Shown here: one piece after another, positions 8,140 to 17,338 of the stretch
Numbering within the stretch: the stretch's first letter is position 1
Layout of the letters: every line of letters begins with the position of its first letter
Origin: Palsa-513 sp036510225
GTDB taxonomy: Bacteria > Actinomycetota > Thermoleophilia > Solirubrobacterales > Solirubrobacteraceae
Reading direction: 5' to 3'
Assembly (NCBI GenBank): GCA_036510225.1
Contig: DATCEH010000097.1
Location: 33,907-97,906 of the forward strand
Length of the DNA: 64,000 nucleotides
Notes under the pieces: generated by a model
Told to the model about the DNA's origin: nothing
Databases searched by the model: none
The model's input: only the letters and a program-made list of their open reading frames with translations
Made by a program: the position numbers and the translations under genes

Positions 8140-10611
8140 TCAGCGGACGACGACGTTGACGAGCTTGCCGGGGACGACGACGACCTTGACGATCTCGCGG
8201 CCGGCGATGTGATGCACGACGTTGGGCGCGGCGAGCGCCAACGCCTCGAGCTCGTCCGAGCTGGCCGAGCTCGACGCCTGGACGCGATCGCGGAGCTTGC
8301 CCATCACCTGGCAGACCAGCTCGAACGTGTCGGTCTCGAGCATCCGGGGGTCGGCCACCGGCCAGGGCTCCTCCCAGACGCGGCGGCCGGTCAGCAGGTG
8401 ATACGCGTCGGTCCCGGTGTGCGGGGCGAACGGGAAGACGAGTGAGGCGGCGGTGGCCAGGGCGAAGCGGAGCGCCGGGCCGGAGGCTGAGTCGCGCAGG
8501 CGGGAGCAGTCGTTGATCAGCTCCATGACTGCGGCGATTGCCGTGTTGAACGCGAACCGGCCGTCCATGTCGTGGGTGACCTTGTCGATCGCCCAGTGCG
8601 CCTTGCGCACCAGCTCGAGATCCGGCCCCTGCGGCGCCGACGGGGCCTCGCCCGCGGCGCTGCCCGAGTCACCGCTCGCCGGCGCGGCGCTCGCCGTCTC
8701 GGCCGCCAACCTCCACAACCGGCCCAGAAATCGGTGGACTCCCTCCAACCCCTCATCAGACCAGTCGGCGTCCTGGTCGGGCGGACCGATGAAGAGGATG
8801 TACGCGCGGGCGGTGTCGACCCCGTAGCGGGCGACGAGCGGCCCCGGCGAGACGACGTTGCCCTTGGACTTGGACATCTTGTGGCCGTCGCGGGTGATCA
8901 TCCCCTGGGTGAAGAGGGCGGCGAACGGCTCCTGGAAGTCGAGGTGGCCGAGGTCGGCGAGCGCCTTGGTGAAGAAGCGGGCGTACATCAGGTGGAGGAT
9001 CGCGTGCTCGATCCCGCCGATGTACTGGTCGACCGGCATCCACCGCTTGACGGCCGCCGGATCCCACGCGGCCTCGTCGTTGTGGGGGTCGCAGTAGCGC
9101 AGGAAGTACCAGGACGAGTCGACGAACGTGTCCATCGTGTCGGTCTCCCGCCGGGCCGGCCCACCGCAGGTCGGGCAGGTCGTGGCGACCCAGTCCTCGG
9201 CGGCGGCGAGCGGCGACCGGCCGTGGGGCGCGTAGTCCTCGATGTCGGGAAGCAGCACGGGAAGCTGGTCGGCCGGGACCGCAACGAGCCCGCAGGTCTC
9301 GCAGTAGACAACCGGGATCGGGCAGCCCCAGTAGCGCTGGCGGGACACCAGCCAGTCGCGCAGGCGATAGTTGATCGACCGCTCGCCGCGCCCATCCTCG
9401 GCCAGCCAGGCGACGATGCGGGTCAGCGCCTCGCGGTTCTGGAGGCCGTCGAAGTCGGCGTGGGAGTTGACGAGCGGGCCGTCGCCGGTGTACGGCAGCT
9501 GCCCGTCGCCGCCGTCGATCACCCGGCGGATCGGGAGGTCGTAGACGGTGGCGAAGGCGTGGTCGCGGTCGTCGTGCCCGGGGACGGCCATGATCGCGCC
9601 GGTCCCGTAGGAGATCAGGACGTAGTCGGCGACCCAGATCGGGATCGGCTCGCCGTTGACCGGGTTGATCACGTTGCGCCCGAGCGGGACGCCGGTCTTC
9701 GGGCGCTCGGCGGCAGAGCGCTCGTCGTTGGGCGCCGCGTGGGCCGCGTCGACGTACGCGCGGACCTCCGCCTCGTGCGGCCCGCCGGCGGCGAGCTTGA
9801 GGACGTCGGGGTGCTCGGGCGCCATCACGAAGAAGGTCGCGCCGAAGAGGGTGTCCGGGCGGGTCGTGAAGACCTCGTAGCCGACGTCGGGATCGTCTTC
9901 GGAGCGGAACGTGACGAGGGCGCCGTCGGACCGGCCGATCCAGTTGCGCTGCATCGTCTTGACGTGGTCGGGCCAGTCGATCAGGTCGAGGTCGTCGAGC
10001 AGACGCTGGGCGTAGGCGGTCGTCTTGAACAGCCACTGCTCGAGCTGGCGGGTCTCGACCAGCGATCCGCAGCGGTCGCAGCGGCCGTCGATGACCTGTT
10101 CGTTGGCGAGCACGGTCGCGTCGACCGGGCACCAGTTGACGGCTGCGTTCTTCCTGTAGGCGAGGCCGGCCCCCAGCAGCTCGAGGAAGATCCACTGGGT
10201 CCAGCGGTAGTAGGCCGGGTCGTTGGTCGCGAGCTCGCGCGACCAGTCGATCGAGACGCCCCAGCGGCGGAACTCCCGCCGGAAGGCGGCGATCGACGCG
10301 CCGGTCGAGTCGCGGGGGTGGACGCCGGTCGCGATCGCGTGGTTCTCGGCCGGCAGGCCGAACGCGTCGTAGCCCATCGGGTTGAGCACCCGCTCGCCCT
10401 GGCGGCGGTGGAAGTGGGCGATCGCGTCGCCGACCGTGTAGACCTTCAGATGGCCGATGTGGGGCTCGCCGCTCGGGTAGGGCAGCATCACGAGGATGTA
10501 GGCCGACTCGCCGTCGAACGGGTCGTTGGTCACCTCCCAGGTCTTCTCCTGGGCCCAGACCGCCTGCCAGCGAGGCTCGATCTCCTGGGGGTCGTAGCGG
10601 TGGTCGGCCAT
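8140..10611 (-). CDS. leuS: Leucyl-tRNA synthetase
   Basis: This 823-residue class I synthetase charges tRNA-Leu in the cytoplasm. HIGH is at residues 51-54 (SGEPHIGHLKVYTVGD) and KMSKSKGN at about residue 577. Cys pairs (CDRCG, CETCG, CPTCG) mark the zinc and insertion modules, and the CP1 editing domain contains YGTGAIMAVPGHDDRD. The C-terminal end, IVKVVVVPGKLVNVVVR, is typical of LeuRS. Length is normal for bacteria. A TANNNT hexamer (TAACCT) lies 9 nt before the ATG, and there is no Shine-Dalgarno, so transcription may be nearly leaderless. Confidence 0.97.
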   Translation of the reverse strand: MADHRYDPQEIEPRWQAVWAQEKTWEVTNDPFDGESAYILVMLPYPSGEPHIGHLKVYTVGDAIAHFHRRQGERVLNPMGYDAFGLPAENHAIATGVHPRDSTGASIAAFRREFRRWGVSIDWSRELATNDPAYYRWTQWIFLELLGAGLAYRKNAAVNWCPVDATVLANEQVIDGRCDRCGSLVETRQLEQWLFKTTAYAQRLLDDLDLIDWPDHVKTMQRNWIGRSDGALVTFRSEDDPDVGYEVFTTRPDTLFGATFFVMAPEHPDVLKLAAGGPHEAEVRAYVDAAHAAPNDERSAAERPKTGVPLGRNVINPVNGEPIPIWVADYVLISYGTGAIMAVPGHDDRDHAFATVYDLPIRRVIDGGDGQLPYTGDGPLVNSHADFDGLQNREALTRIVAWLAEDGRGERSINYRLRDWLVSRQRYWGCPIPVVYCETCGLVAVPADQLPVLLPDIEDYAPHGRSPLAAAEDWVATTCPTCGGPARRETDTMDTFVDSSWYFLRYCDPHNDEAAWDPAAVKRWMPVDQYIGGIEHAILHLMYARFFTKALADLGHLDFQEPFAALFTQGMITRDGHKMSKSKGNVVSPGPLVARYGVDTARAYILFIGPPDQDADWSDEGLEGVHRFLGRLWRLAAETASAAPASGDSGSAAGEAPSAPQGPDLELVRKAHWAIDKVTHDMDGRFAFNTAIAAVMELINDCSRLRDSASGPALRFALATAASLVFPFAPHTGTDAYHLLTGRRVWEEPWPVADPRMLETDTFELVCQVMGKLRDRVQASSSASSDELEALALAAPNVVHHIAGREIVKVVVVPGKLVNVVVR

Positions 10612-10738
10612 CGGCCGATCAGGTTAGTCGACGGGGTCGGCGGATCCGGACCGCGCGATCGGGCCGGGGCGAGGCCGGGGAGAGGGCCGGGCCGGCAGCA
10701 CGATTGGGTCGCAGGCGGGGGCTAAGGTGGGCGGGAGG

Positions 10739-12148
10739 ATGAGCTCGACGTGCGTTGTCTGGTTTCGCCGGGACCTCCGGGTGAGCGACCATCCGGCGCT
10801 GTGCGCGGCGGTCGAGCGGGCCGACCGGGTGGTCGGCGTGTTCTGCGTCGACGACCGGCTGCTGCGCAGCCGGAGGGCGTCGGGCCCGCGGACGCAGTTC
10901 ATGCTCGAATGCCTCGCCGACGTCGACCGGTCGCTGCGGGAGCGGGGGTCGGGGCTGGTGATCCGGCGGGGGCGTCCCGAGCGGGAGATCCCCGACCTGG
11001 CCGGGGCGGTCGGAGCCGGGGAGATCCACTTCACGCAGGACGCGACGCCGTACGCGCGAGCACGGGATCGGCGGGTCGCGGCGGCGTGCGAGGCGTCGGG
11101 CATCCGCGTGATCGGTCACCCGGGACTCTGGGCGGTCGACGACCCGGCGGGGCTGGTGACCGGGGCGGGGACGGCCTACCAGGTCTTCAGGCCGTTCCAC
11201 CGCCGGTGGCTGGCCGAGCCCCGCCGGTCGGTCCGCGCGGCACCGGCGAGCCTCGGCGGGTGGGATGGCGGGCTCGACACCGGACGGATCCCGAGCCTGG
11301 GCGAGCTCGGCCTGGAGCAGTGCGTTGGCCAACCGATCCCGGGCGGCGAGCGGGCGGCGTGGAGGCGCTTGGACGAGTTCCGGACGGGCGGGGTCGCCGG
11401 GTATGCGAGCGGGGGCCACGACGGGTTGGCCGAGGAGGGGACGTCGCGGTTGTCGGCGTACCTGCGGTTCGGGTGCATCTCGCCGCGGCAGATCGAGGCC
11501 GGACTCGACGGCGGGGAGGGGGCCGAGGCGTTCAGACGGCAGCTGTGCTGGCGTGACTTCTACCTCGACCTGCTCCGCCGTCATCCGGAGAACGCGGGCC
11601 TCGAGCAGCAGGTGGAGCGGCGGGGCATCGCGTGGCGGGACGCGCCGGAGGATCTCGAGCGGTGGAAGGAGGGCCTGACCGGGTATCCGCTGGTCGACGC
11701 GGGCATGCGCCAGCTGAGGGCGGAGGGGTTCATGCACAATCGGACGCGGATGGTCGTCGGATCGTTCCTGACCAAGCACCTGGGGATCGACTGGCGGGAG
11801 GGCGAGCGGTGGTTCATGGGCCTGCTGCTGGACGGGGACCCGGCCGTGAACAACGGGAACTGGCAGTGGATCGCGTCGGTCGGATCAGACCCCCAGCCGG
11901 TCGGACGCCGGCTGCTCAGCCCGACCCGCCAGCAGGAGCGCTTCGACCCGGACGGGGTCTACGTCCGCCGGTGGGTGCGAGAGCTCCGGGGCGTGCCGAA
12001 CGCGCACCTGGCCGAGCCGTGGCGGATGCCGCACGACCTGGCCCTGGAGTGCAGGTGCGTGGTCGGGCGGGACTACCCGTGGCCGATCGTCGACCACGCG
12101 AGCGCCCGGCGGGAGGCCCTCGCGCGGTACGCGGCAGCCGGCGGCTGA
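10739..12148 (+). CDS. phrB: Deoxyribodipyrimidine photolyase
   Basis: This 469-residue flavoprotein would repair UV cyclobutane dimers with light. The N-terminal alpha/beta antenna domain begins CVVWFRRDLRVSDHPAL. The C-terminal FAD domain shows LTGYPLVDAGMRQLRAEGFMHNRTRM, the NNGNWQWIASVGSD motif, and FDPDGVYVRRWVREL. The usual FNP-x-Q block is replaced by LLSPTRQQERF. I prefer the ATG at 10739 to the GTG at 10727, because GTG overlaps a TAAGGT -10-like element (10723-10728) and homologues start at this Met. It is divergent from leuS across about 120 bp. Confidence 0.92.
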   Translation: MSSTCVVWFRRDLRVSDHPALCAAVERADRVVGVFCVDDRLLRSRRASGPRTQFMLECLADVDRSLRERGSGLVIRRGRPEREIPDLAGAVGAGEIHFTQDATPYARARDRRVAAACEASGIRVIGHPGLWAVDDPAGLVTGAGTAYQVFRPFHRRWLAEPRRSVRAAPASLGGWDGGLDTGRIPSLGELGLEQCVGQPIPGGERAAWRRLDEFRTGGVAGYASGGHDGLAEEGTSRLSAYLRFGCISPRQIEAGLDGGEGAEAFRRQLCWRDFYLDLLRRHPENAGLEQQVERRGIAWRDAPEDLERWKEGLTGYPLVDAGMRQLRAEGFMHNRTRMVVGSFLTKHLGIDWREGERWFMGLLLDGDPAVNNGNWQWIASVGSDPQPVGRRLLSPTRQQERFDPDGVYVRRWVRELRGVPNAHLAEPWRMPHDLALECRCVVGRDYPWPIVDHASARREALARYAAAGG

Positions 12149-12340
12149 CGAAGCCGGCCGGCCGGCGGAGCGGGTCTTGATGGGTCGCGCTGCTGGCGAG
12201 TGGGGCCTGCGGGGTGGTCTGACGCGGATCCACCGGGGCGCGGCGCGCGGCCGGCGGACGGCGCGGGCGGGGCGGCGTGGAGGCTGGCCGCGTGATCGGC
12301 GGGGCATGCGACCGGGGCGGGCCGAGGGGACGTCGGGTGT

Positions 12341-12346
12341 TAAGAT
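12341..12346 (+). promoter_or_regulatory. Candidate -10 for tRNA-Ala
   Basis: TAAGAT ends 18 bp before the mature tRNA 5' end, in the gap after phrB. No convincing -35 is visible. The rest of the 12149-12340 gap shows nothing I can name. Confidence 0.4.
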
Positions 12347-12364
12347 GGGCGTGCAGCACGCCCT

Positions 12365-12437
12365 GGGGCTATAGCTCAGCTGGGAGAGCGCCGGTATGGC
12401 ATACCGGAGGTCGAGGGTTCGAGCCCCTCTAGCTCCA
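12365..12437 (+). tRNA. tRNA-Ala (anticodon GGC)
   Basis: The cloverleaf is complete. The acceptor GGGGCTA pairs with TAGCTCC with one G-U pair. The D-arm is GCTC/GAGC and the anticodon stem CCGGT/ACCGG closes loop ATGGCAT with anticodon GGC. The T-arm GAGGG/CCCTC closes TTCGAGC, and the discriminator is A. CCA is not encoded. It reads GCC (and GCU) alanine codons. Accessory-looking genes start right after it, so it is a possible integration site, although I found no repeat of its 3' end. Confidence 0.95.
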
Positions 12438-12475
12438 CTCGGTCCCTGAGGTCGGCGGTCGCGCCGCCGACAAGG

Positions 12476-15124
12476 TCAGCCGGTCGCCTGATTTGGGTTC
12501 GCGATCTCGAAGTCGAGCTTGACGCGTCGGCTGCCGCGCGAGAACGTGATCCGGCCGGCCGGACGGTGGGCGCCGCAGTCCAGCGCGAACTCGTGGCTGC
12601 GGCCGGCCGGCCTGCCGTCGAGCTTGCAGCTCAGCGTGACGATCACGCCACCGTCGCCCCGCCAGTCGGCTGCGGCGCTGAGCTCGGCGCCTGCCGTGTT
12701 CGAGAAGGCGTGGATCCGGCCGGTCGTACACGCCCCCGGCGGACCTGCGGGTAGCGAGATCAGAAACCTCGTGTCAGTGACGTGCTTGCTCAGGGGGTTC
12801 CAGCCGCATTTGACGGTCATCGTTCCCTCGATCACCAGCGGCCGGCCCGGCGGGGTCCGGGGCCCCGGGCGGAGGTCGAGCGCGCCGACCTCCAGGACGG
12901 TGATGCCGCCCGTCGCAGGTGGAATCGTCGGCGCGGCGGCGGGCGCATCGTCATCCCCTCCGTCGACGGGCGGCCACTCGGGCATCGGCACGGCGTGGTC
13001 GCGGGGGCTCGCGTAGACGAGCGGCTCGAAGTACCCGAGGCTTCCGCCCTGCTCCGGACCGCTCCAGGCGAGCAGGTCGTCCGGGCTGACCGCTCTGGCG
13101 TCTCCGGGCTTGCTCCAGGCCATCGAGTCGTTGTCCGGTTCGGTGTCGTCGTCGACGAACGCGTTGCTGTTCTGGTTTGCTAGTCGTTCGGGCACACGCT
13201 TCCATTTGAGAATCGGCCCGACCACCCACCGCTGGATACCCCGAGCCCGACGCGGGGCCAGCTCCCGGACCTCGCGCTCGATCTGCCCGTGAAGCCAGTC
13301 CACGGCTGTCTCGCGGTCGGCCGCGGCGTAGTCGGCCAGCCCGTCGGCGCCGGGCGCGAGCGCGCCGTTGCGTTTCATCATCAACCAGATGAACGACGAG
13401 CAGCAGGCTGGGAACGTCCCGGCGGCCCATCCCTTGTCCGGCCGGGCGACCCAGGCGGGGTCGGCCCCGATCCGGGGCTCGGTGAACGTGTAGAAGCGGT
13501 AGTGGGCACGTCCGGTGTTGGCGCAGGCGTCGTCGGCCACCGTCACCAGCTGCCTCCTCACGGCCGGGGTCTCGCGCATCGGGTCGGGCTTGACGACGAG
13601 GGGCGGGACCAGCATGAAGACGCCTGCGGGTACCGGGCTCGGCGGGAGCACGCTGAAGTCCTGTTCGAGCCGGTACCAGAGGCCGTTGTCCTGGGCGCGC
13701 AGGTCCTGCTGGGCGACGGCCTGCTCGACGGTCTGCGTCACGGCCCCTGGCCAGCCGTACTTGACCGCGTCCGACTCGAAGCCGTGGATCGGCTGGTTCG
13801 CGGCGATCACCGGCCAGCCGATCGGGTGGTCCTCAAGCCACTCCTGAGACGCCGTACAGTGGGTCAGCTGGTCATGGCTTGCTGTGACGATCCCGCAGTG
13901 GCTGAAGTTCTGCGGCGGAGACACCTGGGTCAACAGTCCGCCGACGAACGCGTTTCCGCCGGCCGAGAGGATCACATCGCCCCGGCGCGCGTTGACGAAC
14001 AGCCCTGCCGTCCGCGGGCTCTCTACGCCCTCGGCTCCGCAGTCCTGCGTCCGCTCGAGGCGATGCTCGGGAGCGAGCAGGAAGTGGGCCGTGGCGCGGA
14101 GCTTCAAAGCGGCGAACCCGCCGAGCACCGGAGCGTCCGCCGCCTTCGCGTCGTGCTGGGTGAGGATCACCGAGAAGCCGATCGCGTCGCGGCCGATGAG
14201 GTCAATCGGAGCGCTCACCTGGATCGTGACCGTCCCGCCCGCCGGCACGGTGATCGGCCCGCCGAGGGGCGCGAGCGGCGTCGGGCTCGTCAGCCCGGTC
14301 CCGCCGGTGTGTATCGGAACCAGCTGGCAGGAGCGCAGGATGATCGGGTCCGTAGCCTCAGGATTCGCGATCTCCGCAGTACCCTCGAGCGCTCCACCCG
14401 TCTCCAGCGCCCAGCCGCCGACCCTGACCGGCGGCACGACATATCCCCGCTGCTTGGCTGCCACGTACATGTTCATCACCGACACCGTGCGCTTGTAGGT
14501 CGGCTCTCCGGGCGCTCGGCGGTCCTTCACGCTGACGTGGAACGCCTGGTAGGGCGTCGCGGCGTCGATCGCCGGGCCGAAGTCGTGGTCGATGACCGGG
14601 GTCGCCGTGTAGAGCACGTCGGCCGGGTGCCCGAAGCACCAGGCGTAGCGCGCGGCCGGGTCGGTCGACGCGAGCAGGCCGGAGTTGACCGTTCCCCCGC
14701 GGAGGCGGTTGCGCTCGTCGGTGACGCTGACGACCGGCGGCTGCGCCAGGAGGACGGAGAGCGGCTGGAGGGCGAAGGTCGCGCCATAGACGCACTCGCC
14801 GGGGATGTTGCTCGCGATCGTCAGGACCTGCGTATCCGCCGCTGGGTGGGGACCGGTCTCCGTGGTCGAGATCGGCGCGTCGAGAACACTGACGACGGCG
14901 CTGGCGTACTCGAGCTTGCCGTCGGGACCGAGCGCGGTGATTGCGAGCGGGTTGGTGCCCGACGATGTGAACTGGAGGTATTGGCAGGATGCGACGACGC
15001 CGTCGATCGTCACGTAGTCCGTCGCCGCGAATCCGCTGCCGTCGGGTCTCAGCACCGTGACCTTGACCGACTCCCCGATCACAGGGTGCTCCGGCTCCCA
15101 GACGACGCTGCCTATGACTGGCAT
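12476..15124 (-). CDS. 882-residue protein with permuted papain-like (YiiX/NlpC-type) Cys/His domain
   Basis: There is no signal peptide or membrane segment. The N-terminal part (about 1-370) is beta-rich with Ig-like or transglutaminase-like stretches (VIGESVKVTVLRPDG, GGPITVPAGGTVTIQVSAPI). The centre has GDVILSAGGNAF, then NFSHCGIVT (His409), and about 165 residues later PACCSSFIWLMMKRNG (Cys574/575). That His-first, Cys-second order with a GDV opening is the pattern of circularly permuted NlpC/P60 or papain-like amidases such as YiiX. An acidic linker and a second beta domain (780-882) follow. The substrate is unknown. The next two genes upstream are co-oriented and may be functionally linked. 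Confidence 0.6.
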   Translation of the reverse strand: MPVIGSVVWEPEHPVIGESVKVTVLRPDGSGFAATDYVTIDGVVASCQYLQFTSSGTNPLAITALGPDGKLEYASAVVSVLDAPISTTETGPHPAADTQVLTIASNIPGECVYGATFALQPLSVLLAQPPVVSVTDERNRLRGGTVNSGLLASTDPAARYAWCFGHPADVLYTATPVIDHDFGPAIDAATPYQAFHVSVKDRRAPGEPTYKRTVSVMNMYVAAKQRGYVVPPVRVGGWALETGGALEGTAEIANPEATDPIILRSCQLVPIHTGGTGLTSPTPLAPLGGPITVPAGGTVTIQVSAPIDLIGRDAIGFSVILTQHDAKAADAPVLGGFAALKLRATAHFLLAPEHRLERTQDCGAEGVESPRTAGLFVNARRGDVILSAGGNAFVGGLLTQVSPPQNFSHCGIVTASHDQLTHCTASQEWLEDHPIGWPVIAANQPIHGFESDAVKYGWPGAVTQTVEQAVAQQDLRAQDNGLWYRLEQDFSVLPPSPVPAGVFMLVPPLVVKPDPMRETPAVRRQLVTVADDACANTGRAHYRFYTFTEPRIGADPAWVARPDKGWAAGTFPACCSSFIWLMMKRNGALAPGADGLADYAAADRETAVDWLHGQIEREVRELAPRRARGIQRWVVGPILKWKRVPERLANQNSNAFVDDDTEPDNDSMAWSKPGDARAVSPDDLLAWSGPEQGGSLGYFEPLVYASPRDHAVPMPEWPPVDGGDDDAPAAAPTIPPATGGITVLEVGALDLRPGPRTPPGRPLVIEGTMTVKCGWNPLSKHVTDTRFLISLPAGPPGACTTGRIHAFSNTAGAELSAAADWRGDGGVIVTLSCKLDGRPAGRSHEFALDCGAHRPAGRITFSRGSRRVKLDFEIANPNQATG

Positions 15125-15200
15125 CAGCGGGCTCGCCAGGGTCGGGTGACGATGACGAGTCGTGACTCACGCACACCGCGGGGCCGCGTGGCGGCGCGCG

Positions 15201-17069
15201 TCACGCGGCGCCGCCGGCGGGCTCGGGCGGGGGGGCGCCGGCCTCGAGCCCCAGATGAGCACGCCAGTAGTCGTTGAGGAAGATCCCAGCCGGATCGCGC
15301 TCTGCCCGGAGCTTGAGAAAGCACTCCCAGCGTGGATACTGACGCTTCAGGAATGCGGCCCCTCCGTATTCGTCATCGGCTTCGGGGAGGAACTTTCCCC
15401 AATGGAAGCGCAGCGGAATGCCTGCGCCGGAGAGGAGCTTCCAGAACTGCGGGTAGAACGACGTCGCAGGGTCGGCTGCGTTGTAGGCGAACCAGTAGAT
15501 GTCGACCCGGAACGCACCATCCCGCCACGCGTCCGTGTCGTCCGCATGGTCCGCGTACGCCGGGTTCAGCCAGAATGAGCTGGGCGGGGCGGCGTAGAGT
15601 TCGAACGCGAATGTGCCGGTACGTGCATAGGCTTCCGGTCCATCCGGTCCGGCCTGGAAGTGGTTGTCGAGCAGGCGCATGACGGTCTCGGCCTCCGACA
15701 GCGGAACCCAGATCTCGGTGAACTGGACCGGGATCTCGACGTCGCTCGCCTCGTTGTCCATCGGCAGGCCACTCCATGCCCAATCGTGGAACAGCTGCGG
15801 GCCACCCTTCCCGTCCGCTTGAACGGGCTTGTCGAACGGCAGGAACTCGTCGAGCAGCTTCGGGAAGAAGTCCGGGAGCCTGTCCAGGATGAACGGCCCG
15901 AGCTCCAAGTGCTCCAGGTCGTCGAGGGCTTGGTCGACGCCGATCCGCAGAACGTCGCCGACGAAGTGGGCCAGCAGGTGTCCGGGCGCGCCCAGTAGAC
16001 GGGCCGCCGCGCGGATCTTCTCTGCGACGCTGAGGGTGACGTCGTCAAAGACCGGCCCAAGCTTCGCCTTTGCGGCTGACGGGTGATCGAGATTTCCGAG
16101 CAGCGTGAAGAGGATGCAGATCACGAACTCGGCGACGCCGGGATGTGCCGTGAACTGCCGGTAGGGCTGCGGCCTGAAGCCGGCCTTGGGAGCGGCTTGC
16201 CAGGCCTTCCATACGACCACGCGCTCGCAGTGACGCTGCGGCCACCATTCGACCCGCGCGAACTGGGTCTTCCGGAGGAAGCACGCGAGCGAGGGCCGCG
16301 GGTCGTCGTCCGCCCCGAAGAGGTTGATCTCGCAGCTCGCACGACTCGTGATCGCCTGCTCGCCGCTGATCGTGAACGTGTCGACGCAACGGAACGTGAT
16401 CGTCGATACGACGCCGACGAGCCCGAGATGCGGCGCCATCGCAAAGGCCGGATCGGCGGCGGTGGCCGCAGCTGCGGGCTGCGGTGGGACGACGACGTCG
16501 TGCGTGTTGCCGGCTGCGTCGATCAGCCGGAATGAGTGGAGGTTCTGGTTGGCCGAGAACTGAACCGAGCCTCCGGCCGACCCGGTGCCGACGAAGCCGC
16601 TGACGGTCTGACGGCTGATGCCACCCGTGTCGGAGAGCATCCAGCCGTGCTCGCTCCACAGCCGCCATAGGAGGCTGCACTCGAGTGGGACTTCGCCGGG
16701 GACCTCGCCGAGGTGCATACCTGCCTGCACGCAGACCAGATGGTCCTCGTCCGGCACGACTGTGTAGTCGGCGTACTTGTCGAGCCAGACGTTGAAGTTG
16801 CTCTCCGGCGCACCGACGACTCCGGCGCCCGCCGGCTGGACGTGACTGTGGATCCGCGGATCGACGTCATCGGCGCCGGTCGGATCGAGGTCGCCGGTCG
16901 GCGCTGCGATCCCGGTGGGCGGATCGGTGTAGATCGCCTGCGCCACCGAGTGCCCGGCGCCCCGCACCCGAAGCCTCCGATTGTGGCGGCCTGCCCGGAG
17001 CACGAGATCGATCAGGTCTTCCTCGTTGGCCGGGTGATAGAAGCCGTCGCTCGCTGCGTCTATGCTCAT
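15201..17069 (-). CDS. FAD-linked oxidase of the VAO/PCMH family (D-arabinono-lactone-oxidase-like)
   Basis: This 622-residue protein has an N-terminal FAD-binding PCMH domain: LRVRGAGHSVAQAIY (PP-loop), GMHLGEVP, SDTGGISRQTVSGFVGTGSAGGS, and GLVGVVSTITFRC. The C-terminal ALO-type part contains RFHWGKFLPEADDEYGGAAF, matching the HWGK signature of sugar-lactone oxidases, and ends DPAGIFLNDYWRAHLGL. Such enzymes oxidise a sugar lactone or sugar alcohol and reduce oxygen. The substrate cannot be assigned. It is longer than usual (about 430) because of an insert at about 285-420. GAGGA precedes the ATG by 8 bases. It lies 76 bp upstream of the papain-like gene. Confidence 0.8.
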   Translation of the reverse strand: MSIDAASDGFYHPANEEDLIDLVLRAGRHNRRLRVRGAGHSVAQAIYTDPPTGIAAPTGDLDPTGADDVDPRIHSHVQPAGAGVVGAPESNFNVWLDKYADYTVVPDEDHLVCVQAGMHLGEVPGEVPLECSLLWRLWSEHGWMLSDTGGISRQTVSGFVGTGSAGGSVQFSANQNLHSFRLIDAAGNTHDVVVPPQPAAAATAADPAFAMAPHLGLVGVVSTITFRCVDTFTISGEQAITSRASCEINLFGADDDPRPSLACFLRKTQFARVEWWPQRHCERVVVWKAWQAAPKAGFRPQPYRQFTAHPGVAEFVICILFTLLGNLDHPSAAKAKLGPVFDDVTLSVAEKIRAAARLLGAPGHLLAHFVGDVLRIGVDQALDDLEHLELGPFILDRLPDFFPKLLDEFLPFDKPVQADGKGGPQLFHDWAWSGLPMDNEASDVEIPVQFTEIWVPLSEAETVMRLLDNHFQAGPDGPEAYARTGTFAFELYAAPPSSFWLNPAYADHADDTDAWRDGAFRVDIYWFAYNAADPATSFYPQFWKLLSGAGIPLRFHWGKFLPEADDEYGGAAFLKRQYPRWECFLKLRAERDPAGIFLNDYWRAHLGLEAGAPPPEPAGGAA

Positions 17070-17338
17070 CGGCCGTTCCTCTGGGACGCGTGCGTGTCGG
17101 TTGGCGTTCCGTGGATCGTGAGTCCGCGGACTGGGCGTGCCGTAGTTTCACACCCAGGTCGCGGCCGGTGCTCCCGAGCTGCGGTGGCGAGCTCGTCGGC
17201 TGGGTCGGTCAACGCGCACACCCCGCGAGCATACGGCCGCGGTGAGGCCACATGCCGGCGGCAGCGCCGGATGCGCTCCGGTCGGTGGGAGGGCGTTCAC
17301 GAGGTGGCATCGACAGGCGACAGCCGGCTGGTTGCGGC

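Noticed and set aside
8572..10725. Long plus-strand frame opposite leuS
   Set aside because: Antisense shadow of a clear synthetase.
13289..15277. Long plus-strand open frame (662 codons) opposite the papain-like gene
   Set aside because: Arg/Val/Gly-rich composition typical of antisense frames in GC-rich DNA; the opposite strand carries recognisable motifs.
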